Of a stretch of 18,258 nt of DNA, positions 7,474 through 14,817 are shown one piece after another; position 1 is the first letter of the stretch, and each line of letters opens with the position of its first letter. Source of the DNA: UBA4582 sp013204195 (lineage in GTDB: Bacteria > Pseudomonadota > Gammaproteobacteria > Pseudomonadales > Azotimanducaceae); contig CAWUUH010000082.1 in the NCBI GenBank assembly GCA_963925735.1, forward strand, positions 1 to 18,258. Direction: 5' to 3'. The notes under the pieces are model-generated. The model made no database searches and was not told the DNA's origin. It saw nothing but the letters and a program-made list of their open reading frames with translations. The position numbers were made by a program, and so were the translations under genes.

Positions 7474-8529
7474 TTATAGGGCCTGAAAAACTTTCGCCCA
7501 GTCTTCAAGAGCAGCCTCATGGTTGTGCACTAATTGAACCGTGAGTTGTGTATAACCGGCATCGCGCAAGCCCCGCAGTCGGGTCACCAGCTCATCATGC
7601 TCCCCACTCATCGTGGTGTTCTGCACCAACTGGGGCGTGATATGGGTTTCCTCTGGACGCACATACATCAGATGCCCACGATGATTACTCAAATAGCGAG
7701 CCGTCGCCGGCACGTATTGGTCATGGACTTGCAGGTATTCATCAAGCAGGTCACGTAAAGGCCCGGGCTTGATACCCTTGCCCCCCATACCACCGACCTC
7801 ATCGGCCAGATTATGAAAGGTCACCGCCGTCAAAGGCCCGCCTTGGGCCATCAGCCGCGCATTGTCAGTTTCGAGATCGCCGCTGAGCACTGCACCGAGG
7901 AAGAACAGGTTAGCAGACAGCTTTTCAAGGGGGCGACCGCTATGGGTCCAGATTGTCTGCATTTCCTTCAAGGCCTGAAGCGCGCCCATGGAACCGAAGT
8001 TCAACCAACCCGCATCCAGATCAGCGGTGAGCTGCTTAGCCTTGGGGCCGAAGGCAGAGACCCAAACTGGCACTTCGTCATCGACGTTGATCAACTGCAA
8101 ACCCGGATCCAGAAACTGTACCTGATGGGCCTGCCCTTCCATCTCCAACTCGATCATCTCGCCACGCAATAACTGTCGCACAGCTTCGATATACCGCCGC
8201 ATTTTTTTCAGCGACATGGCGCCCAGACCCATGGTCCGACGAGCCGTAAAACCCGTGCCGACACCAAAATCAATCCTGCCAGGCGCAATTTTATTCAACG
8301 ATGCGAAGGCATTGGCGGCAACCGGCTCGATCCTGTTGCTTGGCACCAGCACACCGGTACCGAGGCGAATGCGACTGGTTTCGTGAGCCGCCAGCGCCAT
8401 ACAGATAAACACATCGGGATTGAGCATCTGGGTGTCATAGAACCAGGCGCTGTGAAACCCCAATTCTTCGGCCCGTTTAGCCCAGCGCCAGGAGTCCACT
8501 TCGGAAGCAAATGCTACGGAATATTGCAT
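7474..8529 (-). CDS. LLM-class (luciferase-like) flavin-dependent oxidoreductase
   Basis: A 351-residue TIM-barrel protein of the bacterial luciferase-like family. The first strand is MQYSVAFAS. WAKRAEELGFHSAWFYD (16-32) matches the usual A..AE.LGFDS.W pattern. TSRIRLGTGVLVPSNR (51-66) and PGRIDFGVGTGF (83-94) are typical flavin/F420-binding segments, and the C-terminal VTRLRGLRDAGYTQLTVQ matches the closing barrel region. Members use reduced FMN or F420 to oxidise or reduce varied substrates; the cofactor cannot be decided here. The frame extends to an ATG at 8622, but the ATG at 8529 is preferred because the barrel begins there and GAGAG precedes it. It sits between the MATE exporter gene (203 bp upstream) and the FAD monooxygenase gene (197 bp downstream), so internal promoters are possible. 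Confidence 0.9.
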   Translation of the reverse strand: MQYSVAFASEVDSWRWAKRAEELGFHSAWFYDTQMLNPDVFICMALAAHETSRIRLGTGVLVPSNRIEPVAANAFASLNKIAPGRIDFGVGTGFTARRTMGLGAMSLKKMRRYIEAVRQLLRGEMIELEMEGQAHQVQFLDPGLQLINVDDEVPVWVSAFGPKAKQLTADLDAGWLNFGSMGALQALKEMQTIWTHSGRPLEKLSANLFFLGAVLSGDLETDNARLMAQGGPLTAVTFHNLADEVGGMGGKGIKPGPLRDLLDEYLQVHDQYVPATARYLSNHRGHLMYVRPEETHITPQLVQNTTMSGEHDELVTRLRGLRDAGYTQLTVQLVHNHEAALEDWAKVFQAL

Positions 8530-8710
8530 TTTATATCTCTCGGTCAGCAATTGAAAAAGTTTGTTCCGGCCAAGCCTGCCAGCCAAATCAGTAAGCAATG
8601 TCAGCCAACTAAACCTGCACACCGATCATCATGCCAGGACGCACCAACCAGCTTAGCAGCGAGCCGACGTTTATGTCATGCATGAGCGCTGCCGATGCGG
8701 GCGGTCTTGA

Positions 8711-8729
8711 TCCTGTCATCTGCACAGGA
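8711..8729 (-). terminator. Small hairpin just after the MATE gene
   Basis: TCCTGT (8711-8716) and ACAGGA (8724-8729) form a perfect 6-bp stem with a 7-nt loop. The hairpin starts 3 nt beyond the TAG stop of the MATE gene in its sense direction. No T-run follows, so at most a weak attenuator or processing signal. Nearby, TCATGCATGA at 8676-8685 is a perfect 10-bp palindrome in the same gap, upstream of the LLM gene. Confidence 0.35.
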
Positions 8730-8732
8730 CCA

Positions 8733-10127
8733 CTAGTGCTCTGCCATCACTCTCGCTATCGCCGCCTCAGAACGCCAGACAGGCCCGCTGAGGCGCCACA
8801 GATAGGCCGCGGCAACACTGAGCACCGCAACGACGAACACTCCCCAGGATACCAGCGGACCCAACGCCCAGACCTTGATCACCAGAAACTGTGCCAACAG
8901 CATCAGCCAGTGCAGGCCTACGGACATCCACATCAGCCAGCGAGTATCGCCAGCACCACGTAACACCCCGCTGGATACCAGGATAAGCGCGTCGGCCATC
9001 ACGTAGGTCGCGAGTCCCAGCATCATCATCGACGCCAGGTCCATTATCGCTGCATCGTCACTACTGCCAATCAAAAACATCGATACCAGTGGCCCGCGTT
9101 GAATCACGAACAACAATGCCAACATCCCCGAATAGGACAACCCCAACAGGAAGCCGCTCATGATGACCTGCCGCGTCTTATCCATATTGCCTTCGCCGAT
9201 AAACCGCCCAATCAGGCTGATAATGGCCACATTCAGACCGATCATCGGCACAAAGGCGACGATATCCCAGTTGAACACAATCGCCGCCGAGGCCGCCTCC
9301 GGTACACCGTAAGATTGGAACATCAGCAGAAATAGATTAAACGCCGCCACGTTGAGGAACATTTCGACCCCCGATGGCACGCCCAGGCGCAGATACCGCC
9401 GCAAGATACCCAGATCAACCACAAATGACGCCAGCACGGCAAAGCGCCGGCGATGTTCACGCCCCAGATAGAACAGCATAAAAATGGCGACGCTAAACAA
9501 GGTGCTGATGATCGTACCCCAGGCTGCGCCAGCAATGCCCAGTGCCGGTAAGCCCCAGGCACCAAACACCAAGCCATAGGTCAGGGGCAGATTGACCAGG
9601 ATGCCGAGAGTATCGGCTATCATAACCACCCGCGTTTGACCGATGCCGGCGAAATAGGATCCCAGACAGGTCTTGATTAGACTGATGGCAGAGCCCCAGA
9701 TCAGAATATAAAAGTAGGTCTTCTCCAGCGCCACCAGCTCTGGCCCGTGGCCCATCCAGGCGAACATATCACCAACGAATAGGCCGATCAGCAGCAAAGC
9801 CGGCACAAACACCAGACACATGAGCAGTCCCTGAGTCAGCACTCGCGGACACTTGGCTAACTCCCGTGCACCGTAATATTGAGCCACCATGGCGTTGCCA
9901 TAGGACAGCACCCCGATAAACAGCGACATGCAGAAGAACGACGCGACCCCGCCCCCTAAGGACGCCGCCAGATGCGTGGGGCTCACCAACGACATGAAAT
10001 AGCGGTCAGTGAAAATCATCAACGCAAAAGCACCCTGGGAAATCACCATCGGGTAAGCCAGGGCGAGCAGTTCACGCAGGATGTGCTTGTCGAGTTGTAG
10101 TAGTGAATTCAATTTGAGTGATGACAT
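8733..10127 (-). CDS. MATE-family multidrug/toxin efflux transporter
   Basis: A 464-residue inner-membrane protein with about 12 hydrophobic segments in two similar halves. The N-terminal LALAYPMVISQGAFALMIFTDR and AMVAQYYGARE match the usual MATE opening (helix 1 proline region, DRYF, VAQ.YGA). The second half begins around LRLGVPSGVEMFLNVAAF and shows the corresponding motif LIGRFIGEGN. MATE proteins export cationic or aromatic drugs and metabolites in exchange for H+ or Na+. The ATG at 10127 has no clear ribosome site. It heads the minus-strand oxidoreductase block and is divergent from the GPH symporter across 289 bp, which suggests shared control of import and export, though this is an inference. 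Confidence 0.9.
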   Translation of the reverse strand: MSSLKLNSLLQLDKHILRELLALAYPMVISQGAFALMIFTDRYFMSLVSPTHLAASLGGGVASFFCMSLFIGVLSYGNAMVAQYYGARELAKCPRVLTQGLLMCLVFVPALLLIGLFVGDMFAWMGHGPELVALEKTYFYILIWGSAISLIKTCLGSYFAGIGQTRVVMIADTLGILVNLPLTYGLVFGAWGLPALGIAGAAWGTIISTLFSVAIFMLFYLGREHRRRFAVLASFVVDLGILRRYLRLGVPSGVEMFLNVAAFNLFLLMFQSYGVPEAASAAIVFNWDIVAFVPMIGLNVAIISLIGRFIGEGNMDKTRQVIMSGFLLGLSYSGMLALLFVIQRGPLVSMFLIGSSDDAAIMDLASMMMLGLATYVMADALILVSSGVLRGAGDTRWLMWMSVGLHWLMLLAQFLVIKVWALGPLVSWGVFVVAVLSVAAAYLWRLSGPVWRSEAAIARVMAEH

Positions 10128-10416
10128 GGTTTATAGAGTGTTGAGGCGCATTAGGGATCGAATACGCACCAAATCAGCGATGGGTTCGGCTGGCAGTATA
10201 GACGCTTTCAAGACCTTATGCAGACTCCGCGCCAGCTGACGCCTGCGATGGCGCACCGCCCTGTGATCCCTCGCTGTGTGCCAGACATGCAGGCGTTCGT
10301 GTTTTGTGCCTGTGGTGCAAAGCTATGAATCTAGGGATTGTTTTATGCCACTCAAACCTTATAGTCCATAAGGCTCGATTTGATTCTGCAAAATTCACCG
10401 TGAAATTAGGCTAACC
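10128..10416. promoter_or_regulatory. Divergent intergenic region with a long imperfect hairpin (10239-10296)
   Basis: This 289-bp gap must hold the promoters of the MATE gene (minus) and the GPH gene (plus). ACGCCTGC (10239-10246) is perfectly complementary to GCAGGCGT (10289-10296). Inside that, GGCGCAC (10250-10256) pairs with GTGTGCC (10276-10282) with one G-U wobble, leaving a 3 x 6 interior loop and a 19-nt apical loop. No T-run follows on either side. It could be a cis-acting leader structure or a decayed mobile palindrome; I do not recognise it as a known riboswitch. No convincing coding frame was found here. Confidence 0.4.
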
Positions 10417-11814
10417 GTGTCCTCAGAATTACCCACTAACCCGCCAGGGGTTATGCCTGCCAGCGGGGATGAGAAGCTGAAAAACAGCGTTATCCTGGCG
10501 TTCGCGGCGCCTCGAGTGGCATTCGGCATTATGGGGACGCTGTTCGGCGTCTATCTGATGAAATTTGCCACCGATGTGCTGCTGATCGCGCCGGCTATTA
10601 TGGGCACGATTATCGCTGTGTCACGCCTGTGGGACGGCGTTACTGATCCCCTCATTGGTTTTTTTTCTGATCGTACCCGATCCAAGTTCGGTCGGCGCCG
10701 GGTCTGGATGTTCTGGGCCGCCATACCCATGTCGGTGGCCCTAGTCGGCATCTGGTCACCCCCCATGGCGCTGAATGCCACTATGTTGGTGGTCTGGATG
10801 ACCTGCTGCCTGCTGTTGTACGAGACTGCCAACACCGCTTTTTTCGTACCCCATGGTGCACTCGGGCTAGAGTTATCCACGAACTACCATGAGCGTACTC
10901 GGCTGTTTGGCTACAGTCATATGATCGGCATTTTCGGCGTCGCTGCGGGCCTATACTCTCTGCATCTGATGAATCAGGCCGCAGATAAGCGCGAGTTCGC
11001 CTTTATCCTGTCGCTGGTGGCCGCCAGCACTATTGCCTTGCTGGTGCTGTGGACTACTTATCTGCTGCCAGAACGCGTCGCCCATCAGGGTCGCGCCCCG
11101 TCCAGTCCATTCAAGTCGTTTATGGATATATTCCGTAACCCCCATGCGCGAGTCCTGCTGATGGTCTACGGCATAGAAACCTTTGGCGGCGCGACCCTCG
11201 GTATCCTCGCGGCCTATGCAGCCGAGTATGTGGTGAAGATGGAGAATTTGGTGATCATCCTGGTGGTGTATCAGTTGCCCCAGTTTCTGTTTGCCCCCAT
11301 GTGGATCCGGCTCTCCAGAGTTTATGGCAAGCGCAACCTTTGGGTTGGTGCAACGCTGCTGTCGGCGGTGTCGTTTGGGGCTTTAATTTTTGCCGGCGAG
11401 AACAACCATCTTTATGTTTATGGCTGCTGTTTTATGGCGGGTCTTGGCGGCGGTGCCGGAGCGGTCCTACCACCCTCGATCCAGGCTGATATCGTCGATT
11501 ATGATGAATACCTGACCGGCGAACGCAAGGAAGGCGCCTACCTTGCCGTGTGGAATCTGGTGAGAAAAATCGCTGGCTCTATCACCGCGTTTATTATCGG
11601 TATCGCTCTGCAATTGGCGGGTTTTGAACCCAACGTGGAACAAACCGATGTGGCCAAATGGACCATACGTTCGTTATTGGCACTGATGCCCGCTGCTTGC
11701 TACCTTGTCGGCGCCGTGTTGCTGCTGCAATTTACCTTCAACGAAAAAGAACATCAAAAAATTCGCAAAGTCCTCGACCAGCGCGCCAGAGACAGAGAAT
11801 TGGGGTCGGGGTAA
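10417..11814 (+). CDS. GPH-type (MelB-like) MFS cation symporter, stop codon supplied by a repeat
   Basis: A 465-residue MFS transporter of the glycoside-pentoside-hexuronide:cation symporter type with about 12 membrane segments. The signature WDGVTDPLIGFFSDRTRSKF has Asp73 and Asp77 at the positions of the cation-binding Asp55 and Asp59 of MelB, followed by GRRRVWM. The second-half PPSIQADIVDYDEYLTGERKEG is also typical. Marine proteobacteria carry many such proteins next to catabolic genes, and the substrate need not be a sugar. The start is GTG, supported by TTAGG 6 nt upstream. The last residues, ELGSG, and the TAA stop come from the first GGGGTCGGGGTAA repeat, so the native C-terminus probably differs slightly. 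Confidence 0.9.
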   Translation: MSSELPTNPPGVMPASGDEKLKNSVILAFAAPRVAFGIMGTLFGVYLMKFATDVLLIAPAIMGTIIAVSRLWDGVTDPLIGFFSDRTRSKFGRRRVWMFWAAIPMSVALVGIWSPPMALNATMLVVWMTCCLLLYETANTAFFVPHGALGLELSTNYHERTRLFGYSHMIGIFGVAAGLYSLHLMNQAADKREFAFILSLVAASTIALLVLWTTYLLPERVAHQGRAPSSPFKSFMDIFRNPHARVLLMVYGIETFGGATLGILAAYAAEYVVKMENLVIILVVYQLPQFLFAPMWIRLSRVYGKRNLWVGATLLSAVSFGALIFAGENNHLYVYGCCFMAGLGGGAGAVLPPSIQADIVDYDEYLTGERKEGAYLAVWNLVRKIAGSITAFIIGIALQLAGFEPNVEQTDVAKWTIRSLLALMPAACYLVGAVLLLQFTFNEKEHQKIRKVLDQRARDRELGSG

Positions 11815-11940
11815 AATTTACATTCCGAGAGGAGAATTGGGGTCGGGGGAATTGGGGTCGGGGTAAGAGAATTGGGGTCGGGGTAAAATTTACATTCAAT
11901 CTACAATAGCCTGATTCGGGACATTTACCCGTACCCAAAC
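11795..11940 (+). repeat. RAYT-associated repeat cluster, site 3 (four direct copies plus a degenerate inverted copy)
   Basis: Direct copies of GAGAATTGGGGTCGGGG start at 11795, 11832, 11849 (abutting the previous one) and 11867. The first and last continue as TAAAATTTACATTC. A decayed inverted copy, ACATTTACCCGTACCCAAAC, lies at 11921-11940. The G-runs at 11839-11842, 11845-11849, 11854-11857 and 11860-11863, with loops of 2, 4 and 2 nt, are a canonical G-quadruplex motif on the coding strand. The cluster carries the stop codon of the GPH gene and ends about 70 bp before the DinB-like gene. Confidence 0.92.
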
Positions 11941-12010
11941 TTAATAGGGAGCTGAGCAGGGAAATAGGTAAACTATCCGCTATTGTTTAAAATGCTAAAG
12001 GAAGGTCGCA

Positions 12011-12781
12011 ATGCTACAACAAGCGCGAGATTTGTTGGACGAAGGTATCGAGTTCAAGGCGTTACTGGACACGCTCACAGCGCAGGACTGGGAAACACCA
12101 ACCCCTTTCAAGAACTGGACTATTAATCAAATCGTCCAGCATTTACACGGCTCCGATAAAATGGCGGTGCTGTCCTTAAAAGGCCGCGAAGGATTCGAAT
12201 CAACGATCAAAGATCGCAAGGCACTCGGTAGCACAATGAATCCGACGCAGACCGGACAACAATTACTCGACGATTGGTGGTCTTACTTTCAGGAGATGTG
12301 CGAGCTACTGGGGGCAAGCGACCCCAAGCGCCGCCTCGCGTGGTTCGGGCCAGACATGGGTGTGATGATGTTCACCACTGCGCGGCAAATGGAGACCTGG
12401 GCCCACGGCCAGGATATTTACGATTTGAAGAAGCAGCAACGAAAGAACGGTGATCGACTCAAGAACATCGCAGTCATCGGCGTGCGAACCTATGGCTGGA
12501 CCTTCGCAAACAGGAAAGCAGAACCACCGGGCCCGGCACCCTATGTGAAGCTGACTTCACCCTCAGGGCAACTCTGGGAATTCAACGAGCCCTCGGCTGA
12601 CAATTATGTAGCCGGTGATGCAGCCGAGTTTTGTCATGTCGTGACCCAGGGCAGAAATATTGCAGACGTTAACCTCACCGTGGTTGGTGAACCTGCCACA
12701 CAATGGATGGCAATCGCTCAGTGCTTCGCTGGACCTCCGGAAAACCCACCAGCGCCTGGTACTCGATCATCACATCGGTAG
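12011..12781 (+). CDS. DinB/MDMPI-fold metal-binding protein (TIGR03084-like)
   Basis: A 256-residue cytoplasmic protein. The N-terminal half is a four-helix DinB-like bundle with candidate metal ligands His46 (QHLHGSD), Glu128 and His132 (METWAHGQD). This His plus ExxxH spacing matches the Zn site of mycothiol-dependent maleylpyruvate isomerase. The C-terminal part (from about VKLTSPSGQLWEFNEPS) resembles the small SCP2-like domain seen in this family. The overall pattern fits TIGR03084, a family of unknown reaction that also occurs in bacteria without mycothiol. A strong AAGGAAGG ribosome site lies 6 nt before the ATG. The repeat site 4 begins 1 bp after its TAG stop. It may be a thiol-dependent isomerase or transferase acting on a catabolic intermediate. 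Confidence 0.82.
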   Translation: MLQQARDLLDEGIEFKALLDTLTAQDWETPTPFKNWTINQIVQHLHGSDKMAVLSLKGREGFESTIKDRKALGSTMNPTQTGQQLLDDWWSYFQEMCELLGASDPKRRLAWFGPDMGVMMFTTARQMETWAHGQDIYDLKKQQRKNGDRLKNIAVIGVRTYGWTFANRKAEPPGPAPYVKLTSPSGQLWEFNEPSADNYVAGDAAEFCHVVTQGRNIADVNLTVVGEPATQWMAIAQCFAGPPENPPAPGTRSSHR

Positions 12782-12787
12782 GAAAAT

Positions 12788-12819
12788 GGGGTCGAAATGG
12801 GGTCGGGGTAAAATTTACA
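12788..12819 (+). repeat. RAYT-associated repeat, site 4 (left boundary of the element)
   Basis: A truncated copy, GGGGTC (12788-12793), is followed by a full copy starting with T at 12798, reading GGGGTCGGGGTAAAATTTAC. Both are in the sense direction of the plus-strand DinB-like gene, which ends at 12781. The copy ends 12 bp before the RAYT stop codon on the opposite strand. Confidence 0.9.
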
Positions 12820-12831
12820 ACTACACACTAA

Positions 12832-13518
12832 TTACACAGGCGGCTTGGGCCCTCGTTTCTTATGAAATTGAGGATAGCCCGTAAGCGCCTCGAATTGCTG
12901 GCGAAACTCCACCGTCCCCAAAACAAAGCCAGTTTGCTGAGCCTGCTTTATTTCGGCGACTAGATCGCTCTCTAACGCTTGGTCAAACAATTGCTGATAG
13001 GCAACTTGTCTCGTGCGCTGTGTCGAGCCTAGTGTTTCGTACTCCTCGTGAGGCGTCCACATCTTCACGTCTCGCCCTAGCGCTTGCGCTGCATAGCTGG
13101 ACCATTTGTACTCTGCAGGATGACGCACCATACCTGAGCGTACAGGGTTCTGTTCGATGTAGCGGGAGCACGCTAGAAAATAGGCGTTCGTTTGAACCGG
13201 ATGCGACTTGAAGCGGTCGTCAAAAAGCGTTCCAGTGCGCTGGTATCGATAGTTAAAATACCTGACGTAGTATCGACCAAGGTATTGCATGCAATTCGAA
13301 ATCGCATGTTCCTGAAGCGGTGTCAGCAAGAGGTGGACGTGGTTGGTCATCAACACCCAGGCGTGTATTGATACGCCAAACTTCAAAGATCCTTCAAAGA
13401 GCCAGTTGGCGTATGCAGCCATATCTTCATCAGCACCAAAGCAGATCTGTCGGTTAACGCCTCGCTGAATAATATGTGCCGGCATCGCGACTGGTAGGCA
13501 CCTGTGTTTTCTCGGCAT
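12832..13518 (-). CDS. REP-associated tyrosine transposase (RAYT, Y1/HUH family)
   Basis: A 228-residue Y1_Tnp-domain protein. Key features are the N-terminal IIQRGVNRQ, the HUH metal-binding motif His60-Val-His62 in MTNHVHLL, RTGTLFDDRFK (94-104), and the helix YFLACSRYIEQNPVR, whose Tyr120 is the expected nucleophile. A basic tail ends in KKRGPKPPV. Such enzymes nick and rejoin single-stranded DNA at REP hairpins. The reading frame and all catalytic residues are intact, so it could be active. Upstream (13519-13634) is a short promoter region containing TTACC...GGTAA (13607-13611 and 13621-13625) and no strong ribosome site. Single-copy RAYT or a member of a larger family cannot be decided from this window. 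Confidence 0.93.
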   Translation of the reverse strand: MPRKHRCLPVAMPAHIIQRGVNRQICFGADEDMAAYANWLFEGSLKFGVSIHAWVLMTNHVHLLLTPLQEHAISNCMQYLGRYYVRYFNYRYQRTGTLFDDRFKSHPVQTNAYFLACSRYIEQNPVRSGMVRHPAEYKWSSYAAQALGRDVKMWTPHEEYETLGSTQRTRQVAYQQLFDQALESDLVAEIKQAQQTGFVLGTVEFRQQFEALTGYPQFHKKRGPKPPV

Positions 13519-13634
13519 AGGAAGAGCACCACTGAAGTCTCTGCCGTATTTTCATCGAAGTTCTTGAAAATAAATGTGGACGAACGGCGATGCTACCCTT
13601 GAGCGGTTACCTTAATGGGCGGTAAGCACTATGC

Positions 13635-13690
13635 GATTTTTACCCCGACCCCAATTCTCAAATGTAAATTTTACCCCGACCCCAATTCTC
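13635..13690 (-). repeat. RAYT-associated repeat, site 5 (right boundary of the element)
   Basis: Two direct minus-oriented copies lie at 13635-13659 and 13661-13690, each ending on the plus strand as CCCCGACCCCAATTCTC. In the sense of the minus-strand hydrolase gene, the first copy overlaps its TAG stop by one base, so transcripts would run straight into two G-rich repeats. Confidence 0.9.
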
Positions 13691-14619
13691 TAGTTCAACT
13701 GCCAGGCTAATAACAGGCTTTTGATCGCTGTGGTCACGGCTAGGGGTTCGTCGAACATCAGATGGTGACTGGTATTGGGTATGGTCAGCATGGGGATCAC
13801 GCCATCGGTGAGTTCTCGTGTGTAGGCCAGGCTGCCTTGGCTGTAGTCGAGGCTCTGTCCAGCCATGATCAATGCGACTGGACATGCCAAATTAAGCAGT
13901 TTGGTTTTTCGATCAGGATCGCCCGGTGCTTCCATTGTCAGATGCTTGAACATGCCTGGGTCAAACTTCCAGGTCCAACCGCCCTCTACGGCTCGAATAC
14001 CATTTTGTCCAACATGTTCGACGATGCCGGGATACTGACAGGTTTGCTCTGGCATCAGGCGAAATCGTGCCAGTGCGGCAGCTCGATCGGCATAGACTCG
14101 CGTGGGCCTGACGGGTTCGGCACGGCGCTGGCGTCGAAACTCTGCAAACTCGTCTGCCTGCGCCGGTGACGCGATGGTGAAATCAAGGGTGATGATACCG
14201 CCCAACTGTGCGCCGAACAGATAGCCTGTTTCCAGCGTCACTGAACCACCGAAGCTGTGGCCTACCACGTAAGGTTTATCACCCAACTCTGCCGCCCGCG
14301 CAACACCCATCACCTCCCGTGCAAACTGGGCACCGGAATAGGCATCGCGCCAACCGCTGTCACCGGCACCGGAAAAATCCATGGCCGCGACGCGAAAGTG
14401 ATCCGCTAAAAACGGCGCGACCATACGCCACCACTCCAGATGGGCGTTACTACCATGGAGTAGCACGATGCCGGGCTTGCCGACCTCGCCCCAGGTCACG
14501 TAGTGAATGGTGCAGCCATCGACGATGACATCGCATGCTTCACTGGGCACATCCAGAGCTCGTTGGTACCAGGTAGGTAAAGGGGCGACAGCTGGACGTT
14601 CGGGTGCAGGTGGATTCAT
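13690..14619 (-). CDS. Alpha/beta hydrolase (prolyl-aminopeptidase/haloalkane-dehalogenase-like fold)
   Basis: A 309-residue alpha/beta hydrolase. From the ATG at 14619, the oxyanion motif LLHGSNAH begins near 53, the nucleophile elbow GHSFGG has Ser122, a probable catalytic Asp is Asp258 (AGQSLDYS), and the catalytic His is His285 (or the adjacent His286) in NTSHHLMFDEP. DFSGAGDSGW (81-90) is the usual D.RG.G.S region. There is no signal peptide. An in-frame GTG at 14628 also exists, but AGAG sits well only for the ATG. Likely an esterase, C-C hydrolase or lactonase; the substrate is unknown. The gene ends inside the boundary of the RAYT element, with no other terminator visible. Confidence 0.88.
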   Translation of the reverse strand: MNPPAPERPAVAPLPTWYQRALDVPSEACDVIVDGCTIHYVTWGEVGKPGIVLLHGSNAHLEWWRMVAPFLADHFRVAAMDFSGAGDSGWRDAYSGAQFAREVMGVARAAELGDKPYVVGHSFGGSVTLETGYLFGAQLGGIITLDFTIASPAQADEFAEFRRQRRAEPVRPTRVYADRAAALARFRLMPEQTCQYPGIVEHVGQNGIRAVEGGWTWKFDPGMFKHLTMEAPGDPDRKTKLLNLACPVALIMAGQSLDYSQGSLAYTRELTDGVIPMLTIPNTSHHLMFDEPLAVTTAIKSLLLAWQLN

Positions 14620-14769
14620 CAATATCACTCTGTGAACTCAAATTCGGGCGCCGAGGAACCGCGATGACTCGCACCACCGACGCGACAAGCAGGGAAGATA
14701 CTACCGATGGCGTCAGTGTGCCAGTCAGAGTTTCTTTCCCAGCGATGAGCCATGCTTGGTTTGCATCAA

Positions 14770-14817
14770 GCAATTAAGCCGGCAATCAAGACCGCAATCA
14801 AGATCGCAATCAAAGCT
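14770..14817 (-). repeat. 12-bp tandem repeat at the 3' end of the membrane-protein gene
   Basis: Four units related to GCAATCAAGACC lie at 14770-14781 (GCAATTAAGCCG), 14782-14793, 14794-14805 and 14806-14817. The last unit overlaps the final codons and stop (14810-14812) of the minus-strand membrane-protein gene, so the array extends outward from the gene end. The rest of the gap to 14619 contains nothing recognisable. Confidence 0.75.

Larger units (their letters stand above)
12783..13690. mobile_element. RAYT element: transposase gene bounded by inverted GGGGTCGGGG repeats
   Basis: The RAYT gene is enclosed by repeats pointing inward. The left copies are at 12788-12819 and the right copies at 13635-13659 and 13661-13690. 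A perfect 22-bp inverted repeat, with core GGGGTCGGGGTAAAATTTAC, is at 12798-12819 and 13663-13684. The edges sit 1 bp after the DinB-like stop and directly on the hydrolase stop codon, so the element fits exactly between two convergent gene ends. No target-site duplication is evident, as expected for IS200/605-type HUH enzymes. RAYTs are usually domesticated single-copy genes that spread their REP repeats, so this is more likely the source of the repeats than an ordinary IS. Confidence 0.8.

Noticed and set aside
8530..8622. Longer N-terminus for the LLM oxidoreductase
   Set aside because: The TIM barrel begins at the ATG at 8529, which has a GAGAG site; the 31 upstream residues look non-coding.
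10239..10296. Possible integron attC site
   Set aside because: The hairpin lacks the conserved GTTRRRY/RYYYAAC ends, and no integrase or cassette array is present.
10216..10398. 60-codon minus-strand frame in the MATE/GPH gap
   Set aside because: No ribosome site and no recognisable composition; it overlaps the imperfect hairpin.
11738..11938. Open frame on the minus strand across repeat site 3
   Set aside because: It is mostly translated repeat (NFTPTPI motifs) and overlaps the GPH gene; no independent support for a protein.
14208..14528. Open frame on the plus strand inside the alpha/beta hydrolase gene
   Set aside because: It is an antisense shadow of a gene with an intact catalytic triad; its product is low-complexity and Arg/His/Pro-rich.
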